A stretch of 64,000 bases of DNA, from positions 3,657,204-3,721,203 of the forward strand of contig OX422184.1 of assembly GCA_949130485.1 (NCBI GenBank), given 5' to 3'. The notes beneath the pieces were generated by a model. It had not been told where the DNA came from. It did not search any database and was given only the letters and a program-made list of their open reading frames with translations. The DNA is from Agelas oroides. Lineage: Eukaryota > Porifera > Demospongiae > Agelasida > Agelasidae. Positions 1 through 10,836 of this stretch are shown piece by piece; positions within the stretch are counted from its first letter, which is position 1, and each line of letters opens with the position of its first letter. The position numbers and the translations under genes were made by a program.

Positions 1-796
1 TTGAGCCGGGACATATCTAGCACACAATTTTTGTGCATTATGCCTAATCTGCACATCAACTGGTCAACTGTGCCAATATGTGTTTATTGGTACTGTCTGT
101 TGTGCCAGAATCTCATTTATTAGTGCCTTTATTTTAAGTGTCTTATCAGTGATGCCACATTACATTTGCCACAGGGCCATAGTCTAATCCATCACTGATG
201 CACCACTCATCAACAACCTCTCCTCCAACCGGTAGGTATCTTGCATAACCTGTGTCCTGGAATGTACATACAAAAACTTAGAAACTCTTGAAGCACTTTA
301 TGCACTGCACAGTAATGAGAAACCCTAAGAGCAATGAAAGAGTGTTAAACAACTTTAAGTACTCGGTGAGTAAACACCATTCCCTTCTTCTAGCCCCAAC
401 TGCAAGTTCCTAAAAGGGTAATTTTATTTTCACTGGTTGAAGGACCCGTGATGAGTGTTTTCTACAATGTACTGTTCTCTTAGCCTCGTTCCCAGGCCCC
501 ACCCAGCTTTCCGTCGCTTGCAGTATGCGCGCGGGGAGAGCCTGGGAACGAGGCTACAACTTTTTAGCCCTTAATTTTAACATTCCTGACCCAATTGTTT
601 GTTGATGCACCATGCTTGAGCAGCACAGACCTAGCTATGTGGCTCGTCAGTGTTGCAAACACTCTTTGGAAATCTTTGCAGCATACAGATACCACTGCAC
701 TGGTGTAAAACCATATTTTGCAGGCCTTACGTTTGTTTTTTGTTTGTTGTTGTAGTTGATGTTTTGTCTTTGTTTGTTTGTTTGTTTGTTTTACAG
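1..796. other. Upstream intron of the left-edge death-domain gene
   Basis: No coding exon can be supported here. The stretch ends in a T-rich tract and the splice acceptor TTTTACAG at 789-796 that opens the exon at 797. It contains one short foldback element (481-556) and a (TTTG)n-like tract at about 735-790. Confidence 0.5.
481..556. repeat. Short foldback element, TAGCCTCG family
   Basis: The left end reads TAGCCTCGTTCCCAGGC and the right end GCCTGGGAACGAGGCTA, an inverted pair of 17 bases around a GC-rich core. It is a member of the family seen at least ten more times in the window (see 52363, 54071 and 63636 for copies with target duplications). No clear target duplication is visible at this copy. 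Confidence 0.8.
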
Positions 797-1078
797 ACCA
801 TCACATAGCAAGTAAGCAGGATCTCTACACGATGCTTGCAAACATTGGAAACTGGCACTGGGCAGTCTCTCTGTACATATTTGGAGGTGCCAGAAGCAGC
901 ACTTAGTAATCTAGTACATGAGGACCTGGAGAACAATGCTAGAAAAGGGAAGTGTTTAGCTGCATACATTGATCAGGGAAAAGCTTGCTGGGAGAAAGTC
1001 ATTGAGGTTGTTGCTGGTTATCCTTTTTATAAGAAGAAACTTGCTACACAGATTGCTCAGAAGTTTGGTGTTAATTGA
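797..1078 (+). CDS. Death-domain terminal exon (5'-truncated gene), with one frame break
   Basis: This is the final exon of a gene that starts left of the window. A TTTTACAG acceptor precedes it. The frame opening with AC CAT CAC gives DLYTMLANIGNWHWAVSLY and then ends quickly. The continuation of the same fold (EVPEAALSNLVHEDLENN, then CWEKVIEVVAGYPFYKKKLA, stop at 1076-1078) lies one frame over, with the switch at about 860-870. Helix spacing and the W/L pattern match death domains, such as the one ending the large gene at 33354, so a multidomain paralogue upstream is likely. The one-base shift is either a real lesion or a sequence error. I see no splice signal that would remove it. Confidence 0.6.
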
Positions 1079-2417
1079 TATTCCGAAGACAAATACATTA
1101 TTAAAGAATTTTTTTGTAGAGAACCATGCAGTCTATATTTACTTGAAGGTTGGGGCTGAAAGCTTGCCCCATGTGGGAACTGCTCTTGTCCTTTAATTTA
1201 CGCCAACTAGAGGCAGCTTTAGCAATTACCTGATTGTGAGGTGAGAGAAACTTAGGCCTTCATAACTCCTAGTGAGAGCAAGCTTGCAGCCCTTAAAACG
1301 TTTTATGGACACAAGAATCATGTCACTGTTGTACATAACAACATACCATGTATTGGAACTATCACTTATCTGATGACATTTGTGCCTACAGCATGCACTC
1401 ATGTGCTACAGTTGTGATTGTGCAGTTCCTATAGAACTAGACCCAAGATGTGGAAGAAAATAAAAACAACAACATTTTAGGAAAGTTACACCCCCTTAGG
1501 AGTGATGGTCTCAATTATTGCTCTGCAAACTGTCATCTTACCAACAGTCCTTGCAATTGCCTCCCACGCACTAACAGCATTCACCAGCAGATTGTTATTA
1601 TATAGGGTTCGCAACTTGGAATACGAAAGCACTGCAATGAACGATTTCATGCGCTCGGTGAAACACTGTGCTCAAGTCCTAATCGTGGGTGCACATTGCG
1701 TTGACTGGAGCTGTACGTTTTCCGACAGTGACGTAATGAAAAATTTTCGTTTCCGGTCAAATTTTGGTCACGAAACTTTTCAAGGCTCACATGTTTCTCT
1801 AAGCTGTAGCTAGTCAAAGCGTAGAAAGTTGCTGTTGTTTAGTCAACTTTAGAGAACGTTTGTGATGATATTTCAAGAGTGAAAGTGACTGCCGACCTAC
1901 TGCGTCAATTTCCGGAGCTGTGGTGGTTCCTACGGGATTCCAAGCCCAAGTGAGTTTGATCCTGCGCTACTTTGATATTAACTGTAGCCAGCCTAAGCTT
2001 ACTTTTGAGCATAGTTGATTTTGTGTGTCACTTGAAAAGTCACCTGAACCGGATGCCCTATATTTTCTGTACTTACTGCATGGGAAAAGGGGCGGGGACG
2101 CCGCTTGTACACGAATTCTGCATAGATTCACTTGCGCGCGGTATCAGCAGTTTCAGTCCGTAGGGACCTTTAAAACAAGGGTAGTTTGATGCCTCTACTA
2201 TTACAAAAGTCAACTAAATTTTCATACCTTTGATTCCTGAATGCGTATGCCCTTCACTGAAGTCAGTGAAGGGTTATTTTGTATGATTGCACTCCTGTGA
2301 CGTTCAACGGTAAAAAAAAGTATTATTAGTACTAAATGATGTGCTTTTTATGTTTGTAGTATGTTTCCAGTAGCAAAGGTTGGATATTGCTCAAGTGCTT
2401 TGAGTACATGGATGGAC
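1079..2417. other. Spacer with one weak exon candidate
   Basis: Apart from the possible exon at 1843-1949, nothing is recognisable. The open frame at 1502-1813 has no splice context, no domain and an unremarkable composition, so I leave it out. TTATATAG at about 1598 is a possible TATA-like string without support. Confidence 0.4.
1843..1949 (+). CDS. Orphan exon candidate of unknown family
   Basis: A pyrimidine/G tract ending in TTTAG is followed by an open frame containing DLLRQFPELWWFLRDSKP, and it closes at a perfect GTGAGT donor. The frame runs 35 codons plus two bases. The amino-acid pattern (amphipathic, WW pair) looks coding, but I do not recognise a family, find no ATG for it, and see no partner exon with the matching phase. 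Splicing it to the MATH exon at the nearest acceptor gives a stop at once. It may belong to an unseen small gene or be chance. Confidence 0.22.
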
Positions 2418-2506
2418 TAGCCTCGTTCCCAGGCCCGCGCCCAGCTTCCCGTCGCTTGCAGTACTGCAAGCGACGCGAAGCTGGGCGCGGGCCTGGGAAC
2501 GAGGCT
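2418..2506. repeat. Foldback element, TAGCCTCG family, with target duplication
   Basis: Almost a perfect hairpin: arms of about 42 bases run from TAGCCTCGTTCCCAGGCCCG to its complement, with an AGTACTGC-type centre. The flanks repeat TGGATGGAC (just before 2418 and again at 2508-2516), consistent with an 8-9 bp target-site duplication made on insertion. Confidence 0.85.
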
Positions 2507-2664
2507 GTGGATGGACGAGATGTCCAGTCACTAGACATTCCAGCCTGGTAGCTTGTACAAGTTTCCAGTAAAGTGCATGACTGGGGGATTCAGTAGAACT
2601 TATGCAATAGCTGACTGTATATGGCTGGTCATGCATCTGGTTAGACTGTATATATACATGCAGG

Positions 2665-3088
2665 TACACTGTAAAAAAAATTAGGTTACTTTAACCATAT
2701 TTGTAGGTTATCTCAGTTGCACCGAAGTGGTATATACATATCATTATCAGAAGTCTCAGGAATGCTTCTAAAAAGGTTTCCTGAAATTCCATCCAAGAAC
2801 TTCTTCTTTAGTTAAATTAGTTTCTTCTTTGAGAAGTCCTATTGGGCTACATTACTGGCATTTCTACCATACGTATGCAACCAAACCTTTTCCAGAAATG
2901 ATAATTGATAGGTGTTCTGAAAAGAAGACTGGGTTTAATTAAAATAGAAGCTTCTCAACATTTTGATTTTAAGGTCTTCAGAAGACTTGCTTGGAAGCAT
3001 TCCTTGAACTTCATGATGTGTACACCATACACATGCAACTGAGATAACCGAAATATGGTTGAAATAACCTAAATGTTTTTACAGTGTA
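2665..3088. mobile_element. TA-flanked MITE, CACTGTAAAA family, copy 1
   Basis: The ends read TACACTGTAAAAA and TTTTTACAGTGTA. Further in, the arms stay complementary (GGTTATCTCAGTTGCA near the left end, TGCAACTGAGATAACC near the right). A TA dinucleotide flanks each side. No transposase frame is present, so it is non-autonomous. The TA target suggests a Tc1/mariner-type mobiliser. A second copy lies at 10895-11357. Confidence 0.8.
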
Positions 3089-3736
3089 GTAGAAAATAAA
3101 GAGTAATATGCAGTTCATAAGACGTACTACCTTATTTATACCTTGTAGGTGGCTACAGCAAGAATACTGGTTCCTGGAGTTCTGTTGCAGCAGTCCTGAT
3201 CTTGAACGTGCTGTTCAAATTACTTTTCATGCCTAAATCAACATATTTATTTATGCAGGCACTGTTCATGTCTCAGTTGTTACTCACATCTAATATGCAT
3301 GAACAATCAACGAACCACATCTCCCTTATAAAACAGGCCTAGATGTTATGCAAAGTCACCCACTGCACATGTGTATCATCCACTCAATGGAGGGTGGAAG
3401 TTTGTGAAGACAAAAGCGTTATTGAAAGTAGAATATAGAGTAACCGTGGATTATCACCTTTCTCGTCCCCCTCCTTCTCGCTTAGTACACAGAAATTAGC
3501 ACTGAATACTCATTTCTGTACTGCGCATCACAGGAAACACGTAATCCCAATTTTCGGCGTAGGTGGGCATTTTCGCAAACATTTACACGCACGTTTACCG
3601 CGAAGTGAAGAAGACTTGAAAAAAGTTACTGTACGATCTGAATTCAGTACCTGGCGGTTAGTGCTGGCATTTACTTTTGGAACATTATATGAAGAAAAAT
3701 TTTTTTTCGATTGTGAACCCTATATTATATAATGCA

Positions 3737-3746
3737 GGGATTTCCC
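3737..3746. promoter_or_regulatory. NF-kB-type site (candidate)
   Basis: GGGATTTCCC fits the general kB consensus GGGRNNYYCC exactly. It lies about 690 bases before the MATH-like start codon and is repeated at 3886. Function is inferred only. Confidence 0.35.
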
Positions 3747-3885
3747 TGGTGCTTCCCCGAGCAAACGCTAACATCAGCAGCATGTTGCAGCTGCTTAGCA
3801 TAGTTTGTTGGCTTTTTCCATGAGGCGACTGACTGGCTCTACACAGCTTATATAATTACATAATTTGTGTACGGGGTGGGATCAG

Positions 3886-3895
3886 GGGATTTCCC
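3886..3895. promoter_or_regulatory. NF-kB-type site (candidate), second copy
   Basis: GGGGATTTCCC, again a full kB consensus, is followed by TTGTAATTCCCCG. The surrounding module resembles those at 3737 and 4303, so the match could reflect a repeat rather than selection for binding. Confidence 0.35.
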
Positions 3896-4194
3896 TTGTA
3901 ATTCCCCGAGTAAAATGCTGGATGTATATCATTGCACCGCATATATGTATGCTATGACGCCATGCATAGCAACAGCATGATACGTCATCGGTATCGAGAG
4001 CGAATTGTTTAGAGACCCATCCAATTTTGAAACTGAGTTCACAGGTGCTACAGTACAGGTGTTTCATCAGTCTAGCAGAACTTCCCCTAGTCTCGCGTGG
4101 CCAGAGTCAATCTGCTATTAAACCCTTCCTCTTGTGTCCCCTAATCTCACAGTCAGGACGTTCATACAGCGTTGCTAGTTGACATTTTAATTAC

Positions 4195-4240
4195 ATCATG
4201 GATAATATAGTACACTTATAGGTACTATATTATCCATGAT
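4195..4240. repeat. Short perfect hairpin
   Basis: ATCATGGATAATATAGTA at 4195 pairs exactly with TACTATATTATCCATGAT ending at 4240, leaving a loop of about 10 bases. It lies about 185 bases upstream of the MATH-like start codon. Confidence 0.7.
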
Positions 4241-4424
4241 TACACAACACACTGAATTATTTGTGTACGCTCCGGCCCACGCGTAATCGGGATCCCAGGG
4301 TACTTTCCCTGGTAATTCCCCGCACCCCCAAAGTGTACTATTTAAAGGGAAGACAGAGATGTTGATCTACAGAGCTAACACTAGAGGCATGTTTTGTATT
4401 CATGTAGGTTAGTTTACGAATGCA

Positions 4425-5120
4425 ATGGAGAAATTGCGTCTGACTGAATTGCTGAGAAAATGCAAAGGGAGTGCAGAGGAAATCGAGCTGCGAGAGACGC
4501 GTAAGCGGTCCGCCTCGGACAAAACTGAGCATCCACAGGAGTCAACGCTCACTAAAAGCTGTAAAGGACCCGAGTCTACAACCCCAGAAGATAGTTTGGT
4601 GGAATCTTCGGTACTGGTAGAAGCTCCTGAACCCGATAAGTTGCAGGCACAAAGCCGATCATCGCCAGAAATCAAAGGGAGTGAAAAACCTGCAGTGAAA
4701 AGCTCAGCATCATTTGAAGAAGAGAAACAAGAGGATCCAGTCATCAGGATATATAAACAGCTCATCAAACAAACTGTTACCAGCCCTAGATTCTACTCCT
4801 CTGGGGGTGATAATGGTTATCTAGTGGAGCTATCGATAAAACTTGCCTGCAAATCAACAAAAAGCCATCGGAATAAAGTGAACATTTACACTTTCATACA
4901 AGCTGGAAAGAATGACAGTCGGCTTATGTGGCCACTGAGAACCAGAGTGCAACTTCTGTTTATTGATCCTCAAGGTGACACCTACCATGTAGCAGAAATA
5001 TCAGGTACTTGGAAAAAGCCAGGAACCTATTGTAAGGATGAACTTGATATTGCATATGAAGAACTTTGGCCAGACAAAAAGGGAATGCTTAAGATTCAAG
5101 TACGATTGGTGGACTGCTGA
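4425..5120 (+). CDS. MATH/TRAF-C-like protein, single exon
   Basis: The protein has 231 residues. Residues 1 to about 100 are charged and low in order (Glu, Lys, Ser rich). Residues from about 110 to 231 resemble the second half of a MATH (TRAF C-terminal) domain: SPRFYSSGGDNGYLVEL matches the SPPFYT..GY strand, and LMWPLRTRVQLLFIDPQG matches the PWPF..KVTL.L.D strand of TRAFs. The first MATH strands and any RING or TRAF zinc fingers are missing, so it cannot be an E3 ligase by itself. It may act as an adaptor or decoy in TRAF-type complexes (inference). The start is chosen because an in-frame stop lies just upstream of ATG 4425. Two kB-like sites lie upstream. Upstream non-coding exons are possible, given the ATGTAG at 4402-4407. 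Confidence 0.7.
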   Translation: MEKLRLTELLRKCKGSAEEIELRETRKRSASDKTEHPQESTLTKSCKGPESTTPEDSLVESSVLVEAPEPDKLQAQSRSSPEIKGSEKPAVKSSASFEEEKQEDPVIRIYKQLIKQTVTSPRFYSSGGDNGYLVELSIKLACKSTKSHRNKVNIYTFIQAGKNDSRLMWPLRTRVQLLFIDPQGDTYHVAEISGTWKKPGTYCKDELDIAYEELWPDKKGMLKIQVRLVDC

Positions 5121-5753
5121 TAAATCAAATTTTACCAACACCGTAAGATGTTAACATTTTTACTCCACATACCTGAAATTTTTAACATTCATTCTCCTAC
5201 TACATTGATATGAACTCAGAAGTTGTACGTACTTGAGTGATCTATCTGAACAAAGGCTTGAGTGCATGGAATTCCTGCATCTGCAGTGGCATATCACTTC
5301 AGTGGCCTGTACATACCCCCATGGTGCATGAGTGCATTAATGCCATCAACAGGGTGATGTTGGCCATCGTTGTATTCGTGATACCATCAGAAGGTTGCCT
5401 AACTGAAGATGTTAGTTAGCACTTGAATCTACTCTTTCCCTTTCCCCACTTCCTTTCTCATTTTATTGTCTTCCATAGTCAAATATGATTGTACTGTTTC
5501 ATAGTTTGCTGTACATATTTTGTGCTTACATATTGTATACTTACTAAAGTTGCTGTCTTGTATATATAGGCTCGCTGGTCTCTGTATTAATAATTTGATA
5601 GATTCTTGAAAACCCATTTTGAGCGAGCCCCACACTAGCGGGACCGCATTGCAAGACGGTTTGTATATACCGTAAATTTTAAATGCGCGTTTACGTCATC
5701 ATTACGTGCACTTAGTAGGTAGTCTAGTCTCATGCTCAGCTCAGTAGGTGACA

Positions 5754-6147
5754 TAGTCTCGTGCCCAGACCCCACCCTCCCACGAGGAAAAGGGGTCTGG
5801 TGACCAGAGGAGGTCGGACATGGTTGAACTTTACTAATTAAAATGGCTGAGGTCACACTAATTGATTTTTCGTATCTCAACAGACTAGCAGTCTCTCGGC
5901 TTTCACTGAGGTGGGCCCCAGTTTTCAAATCAGGGTTCAAGGCTGGATCCAGTCATAGAAAAAGCTAAAAAAACTTTCTACCTTGCAATATCCAAGATCA
6001 ATTAGCGTGACCTCAGTTGTTTCAATTAGCAAAGGTCAACCCTGACCATTGAGCGATTTCTTGGTTGTGCCGAGTCAGCAAAATGCCATTAGTCATGTGA
6101 CTTGAGTAGCGCAACAGAGGCGAGGGTGGGGTCTGGGCACGAGACTA
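5754..6147. mobile_element. Non-autonomous TIR element, TAGTCTCG family, long form
   Basis: The left end TAGTCTCGTGCCCAGACCCC is inverted at the right end as GGGGTCTGGGCACGAGACTA. The interior is about 350 bases without a transposase frame. The termini put it in the same family as the short foldbacks. Confidence 0.75.
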
Positions 6148-6236
6148 CAAATACGTCGGTCGATCGATCGATCGAGCACATGGTTGCATGACGTAGCACT
6201 ATTTGTTCAGTATCAAGACTGCTGACTCGACACAAC

Positions 6237-6290
6237 TAGCCTCGTCCCCAGGCCCCACCCAAAAATCGGGAAGGGGCCTGGTGTCACCTG
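6237..6290. repeat. TAGCCTCG family fragment
   Basis: TAGCCTCGTCCCCAGGCC is followed by a weak inverted GGGGCCTGGTG without the usual CGAGGCTA end. It looks like a truncated copy. Confidence 0.6.
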
Positions 6291-6972
6291 CAAAAATTCC
6301 CGTATGTGCTGTGTCAGCAGTCTTCGTTTGGAGTAGAGGAATCACGTTCGCCATTAGTAATTACTAAATGGTTCCTGTTAGGTACAGGCCGAATGCCGCA
6401 TCCGGTGGGTGGAGCTATGGGCGTGACCTTGTGTCACTGCCGTGAAAGGGGATACATATACACGAACGCGTCGAAATTATTTCACTACTTCCGGTGAAGG
6501 GCAATGCGTGAACAATGAATAATTCCGGGGATTGAGTTCAGTTATAATACTGTATTTTCTAAACTATGCTGGTGTTCGTCCTCAAACTTTTATATGCTTT
6601 AGAGGGATGTCTCCACTCCACGATATTATAAATACCAAAGCATGGGTGTACCGTGCTCCAGCACAGAGCTACAAGCGAATACGTGAGACACAGCGCGTGG
6701 CTACTTTGATTTACTGGACAAAGTGGAGCAAAGGATATTTAAATCTCCATACTTTGTACACTGGTACATTAGCTTCCAAACTAAACAAAACTGAAGGCTG
6801 CAGACATAGTAGCAAGTCACAACCAAGTTGTAGGTAAAGCAAATCAGGGAAAAATGCCACAATTCCAACAAACACAGCGACAGATCTGTCCACGTACAAA
6901 CTTCAGACAAGCTCCAGGTATAGGCCCTGGCATAGAACTATAGCTTGCTAAAAACTGCATATCCATACCTAC

Positions 6973-7083
6973 CTTAGGAGCTGAGATACTGGTACTTTTG
7001 CTCATGATATCCGCTATCTCGACAAACTTGTGCCATCTTTGATTTACTGGACAAAGTGGAGCGAAAGCACATACAGCCGCCAT
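6973..7083 (-). CDS. Orphan first-exon candidate (MAAVCAFAPLCP...)
   Basis: On the minus strand ATGGCGGCTG, a typical metazoan start context with a YY1-like core, opens 37 codons beginning MAAVCAFAPLCPVNQRWHKF. It ends exactly at AAG followed by GTAGGT, a strong donor in phase 0. No family is recognised and no downstream exon could be placed. Part of it (FAPLCPVNQ) recurs at about 6706-6733, so it may lie inside a repeat. The string TTCCGGGGA(A/T)TGAG is inverted on both sides (about 6520 and 7190), which also hints at a mobile element. Confidence 0.25.
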
Positions 7084-8732
7084 ACTTGCCTAGCTGGTAC
7101 GTGACACTCGGCCGTATAACATAGGGTTACAACGAAGCATAACTCCGTTCCACTCTCGGGATACTCTACTTGTAAATTCAGAAACTACTCATTCCCCGGA
7201 ACGGCTTCCAAGATAATTGCATTCCAAACATTTCTTGCGTAACCATAAACATTGAGCGCGCGCCCTGCAAGCATGCACAAGCATTTTATTCAGACAATTT
7301 GGCAAACAAATAAGCAGTCTTCAATGCTCGTGGCTTCTCAATTTCACAGGCCTCTGACGCTGAATGATGATCCTGTAGTAAGGGAAAAAGACATAGCAGT
7401 AACAACACTGCTTGCTGTTTCTTTGTATACCTAGCACACTAGTGCATCAACTGTTCTTAGCTTGGCGTCATTGATCAGTTCACTGACATACTAGAGATCC
7501 ATAGCATTGCTAAATCACTCACCAGACTCTTCCCTCCCTCCTCCTTTCTGTCGGCACTAGGGTTATACCAATTTCTTGATTTTGTGACCAGTTTTAAGCC
7601 CACCACCGACCCTCTGACCATCTGGCCTGAGTAATATAGAAACAAATTAGTGACTGCCTCACTGCAAAATGCACTAACAACTTTCCAAAAGAGTCATCTC
7701 ATCTATGGTACATTGACATTCACATTCTTGGACTTTGCATGATCTTCAGGCCATATTTCGACAATACATTTCTGTTCTCGAAGCTTGATGCTGTAATTTA
7801 TCTCAAGCCACACACAGCAATGAACTATAGAGGTCAGCAGTAGTTTATGCTGAACTTGAGGTCAACAAATTCTAGCCTACGTGTCATCTTGCAGCAAAGC
7901 TGCTTCTTCCATGGAAAAGTGTGTTGAAATGGCTGGTTGTGTTCGGTATCAATATCAGATTCCAATTCAAGAGCACCATCACACCGCTAATGTGTACTGC
8001 GCTAATGCCTACCAATATAACCCTGTAGCGCTAGCTGTAAGCATAGGGAGTAATAATAGGGGGCAGACGACAGACGTCAGTATGACGTCATCGGGCATGA
8101 AGCGCGGTGAACAAAGTAAATGCCGTGGCGGACCCCTCGGGCCGAACTGAATATCTCGAAGCAACTCTAGGCCTAGTCAAACGTCTGGAGATCAGTAAGG
8201 AACTGATACGTGAGTGTGTAACTGTGCCTGGTTGTTGTTGCTGCATGCCACTGCTGCATAATCATTTGATGGACTCGTGCAGTTATGTACGCAAAATACA
8301 TTACTAGCCGCCAAAGGGGGGTGCATTTGCACCCCCCTTACCCCCCCTAAATCCGCCACTGACAAATACTTAGGCCTATCAACTAGCTAAACAAATATAT
8401 ACCGTACGGCGGAGGACGTAGGCTAATTTCTGGCTACAAATTGTAGTTAAACAGTACACAGTAGGTAGGCTTACTAAATTTTACAACTTACCAAACCAGA
8501 GATGGTAGTAGAAAACACGCTCCCTCCGAGGTCTGCCGCGAAACAGCCTTCTCTACGCTCTTGTTTGTCCTCGAGCGCTACTGCCAAATACAAATTACAT
8601 TCCAACGTGCGTAATTAACATTCCTCTGACGTACGCGCGGGCCGCGTGTATTACTTCCGGCAAATTCCTTTTTGACATAACACACCCACATTTCTGGCGC
8701 GTTCGTGTAGACTATACACCCGCTTTGAAACG
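7084..8732. other. Spacer without recognisable genes
   Basis: Nothing is supported. The open frames at 7881 and 8107 lack splice context and domain similarity. A palindromic run of Gs and Cs at 8315-8350 (GGGGGGTGCATTTGCACCCCCC) followed by CCGCCACTGA looks like the end of a repeat. Confidence 0.4.
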
Positions 8733-8739
8733 GTTACAT

Positions 8740-8975
8740 GCTTGATGACTTTAGCAAGGTGGTCAACTTCTTCTGAAGGTTGTTCTGCATGTTGATGAGC
8801 AGGACGTACTAGTTGCCATGTCAAGAACTCCGGCCAGGTACTTTACAGAGATGATGGGAACTGAGCTATGACAACCGGAAAACCTGTCCTGGGTTTGATT
8901 CCTGGTGACTGCCGGCCTTCACTTTCCTCTATTTTAGCCTCATAACATCTAAATTCTCTTTATAACTGCGTGAAT
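8740..8975 (+). repeat. SINE-like element, copy 1
   Basis: The 3' portion from about 8886 (TCCTGGGTTTGATTCCTGG, then CCGGCCTTCACTTTCCTC and CATAACATCTAAATTCTC) is shared with the copy at 9045. The GGTTTGATTCC string resembles a Pol III B box, suggesting a tRNA-derived SINE. Confidence 0.45.
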
Positions 8976-9044
8976 GATGTAATCATACAGACCGCCAAGA
9001 CAGCCCATAGTGAAAGGATTTCAAAAACAGCCTAAGCCTGAATG

Positions 9045-9185
9045 CAGAATCTCATCACTTTCCACATGCACACTGGCAGAGCACTGGCTGCACAAGCCAG
9101 GTGTCCTGGGTTCAATTCCCAGTGACCACCGGCCTTTTCACTTTCCTCTATTTTCGCCTCATAACATCTAAATTCTCTTCATTCC
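9045..9185 (+). repeat. SINE-like element, copy 2 (tRNA-like head)
   Basis: A 5-bp stem and 7-base loop (CTGGC TGCACAA GCCAG, about 9083-9099) is followed by a T-arm-like CTGGG TTCAATT CCCAG. The order and spacing are those of a tRNA 3' half. The loop lacks the usual U33 and there is no paired acceptor stem, so it is not a functional tRNA. The tail matches copy 1. Confidence 0.5.
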
Positions 9186-10836
9186 AACATGAGGCAAGAG
9201 TTCTAAGCATTTACCAGTTTGTTTCCAGCCCTCTCTGGTGACACTGCTCCTAAAGAACACGCTCAAAATTGAAGACACTTTGCACCAAGGCAGGGGGAGG
9301 AGGTATATTATCTATGGTCAAACTGCTCTGCGTACATAAATACTGACTTTTATGTTTGGCTAGAAAAATAGCATACCAAATCTGAAAATGTAATATGCGT
9401 ACGTATATGCATAAATTTACATGCGCATGTGGTATCCTGCCACCTTCAGTAACTTACTATGCAGAAATGTATGCTTGGATCTGGAGCACACACATCACGT
9501 CAGTTTTTTCATGACATCACATCATTCTTGTGTACATGCATGATTATCAAGATATCGCAGGTTTGAAAGCCATGGGAGCCCGCATTCTAAAAGTATGACT
9601 AGTGACATAATTATTGCGCGAAGTAGAAATTGTCAACTCCTTGATTTTGTGAGAAGAATTGAGCTTAGAAACAAAGGCAATTAAATGATACATGGAATGA
9701 CAAACATATTGCAATTAGTGTTTACAAATATTACTTATAATCGCGTGAGCATGCAATAAACATCTTTTCAGGAACACACACATATTAAGTACTTTCATGG
9801 AGATGCATCATCTTTGCATGTGTGGTGTACATGAATTTCAAGATATCTGTTGTTTTATTGCTGCTAGCTATATGGGTGGGGTCCTCATTCTATACAGTGT
9901 TTGATAGCTCCAGGCATGCTAAGTATATAGCAGACAATGGAAACTGTGGACTGGATTGAGTGAAGAGTAAGGCACAGGCAAACAATATTACTTACCAAAT
10001 TGCAAAAATTCAACTATAATATGTAGTTTTGTACACAGCACAGAGTTGCACATAGTTTGTCAATGGTACACATTTGGAGTGTTTTCATGGGCCATCCTTG
10101 AATAGCCACAGCATGAATTTCATTTGAGTAGAGGCATTCATTTATGCAAGCAAAAGCTTTCTTGTGACAGCAAAATTGGGGTGGCATTCCATTCAGCTCA
10201 TGCATGGGGCTGAGCCCAACTCAGGGAATAAATTATTGTTGTGCATGGAGGAGTAGATAATGTACCTATAAGTATATATATTTAAAATGTGCAAGCATTT
10301 TCATGCATGAAGCTTCTTATCATCTCCATTGAGTGGTTAGATGACTGTAGCATTTTTATACCACAATGTCATGATCACTGGAAGTGTGATACATTTGGAG
10401 GGGGCTGTCACTAGTTTTGTTTTTATATCTGTGACACCCAGACCACTGATCCAAGCATGGTTTGGGAACATGCATCTGCGTTTTTTAGAGTTAAATTATC
10501 ATGAGTATACATGTGTATGCTGATGAATTTCAACAGCATGCAGCTGGTGTTTGTTTACTCGTTGGAGGTCCTCATTTCATTTAAGTTTCATATTGACATG
10601 TTTAGTAACAATGCATGTGTAGAACTGTGAAGTGGTAAAGGATACTACCCCCAGCACTTCACTAGCTAATTAGGACATTTTTGTTAACCTGACATAGAAT
10701 TTATGCTTGTATTAATTCCTTGCTGAATGTTTAAAAGGGGCTAACTCAGCTTCATTTATGCATATGTATAGCTACAATAAACATCTCAGAATAGATATAG
10801 ACTAAATCATATATACAGACCATACCAAGACCATAC
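9186..10836. other. AT-rich spacer
   Basis: I see no gene, RNA or clear repeat. CATGCA-rich and ATATAT strings are frequent. Confidence 0.4.

Larger units (their letters stand above)
3089..4424. other. Upstream region of the MATH-like gene
   Basis: There are no coding signs. A short module with the pattern GGGATTTCCC, a few bases, then TTCCCCG occurs near 3737 and 3886, and a diverged form near 4303. Two of these follow the string TTGTGTACG, so they may be copies of one small repeat. A perfect 18-bp stem hairpin lies at 4195-4240 (ATCATGGATAATATAGTA and its complement). Confidence 0.5.
5121..6972. other. Repeat-rich spacer
   Basis: It holds a long foldback element (5754-6147), a degenerate family copy (6237-6290), a (GATC)n tract near 6156-6175, and a direct repeat of about 28 bases starting TTTGATTTACTGGACAAAGT at 6706 and again at 7037. 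No gene is supported. Confidence 0.5.

Noticed and set aside
1502-1813. 103-codon frame (MMVSIIALQTVIL...)
   Set aside because: No splice context, domain or supporting neighbour.
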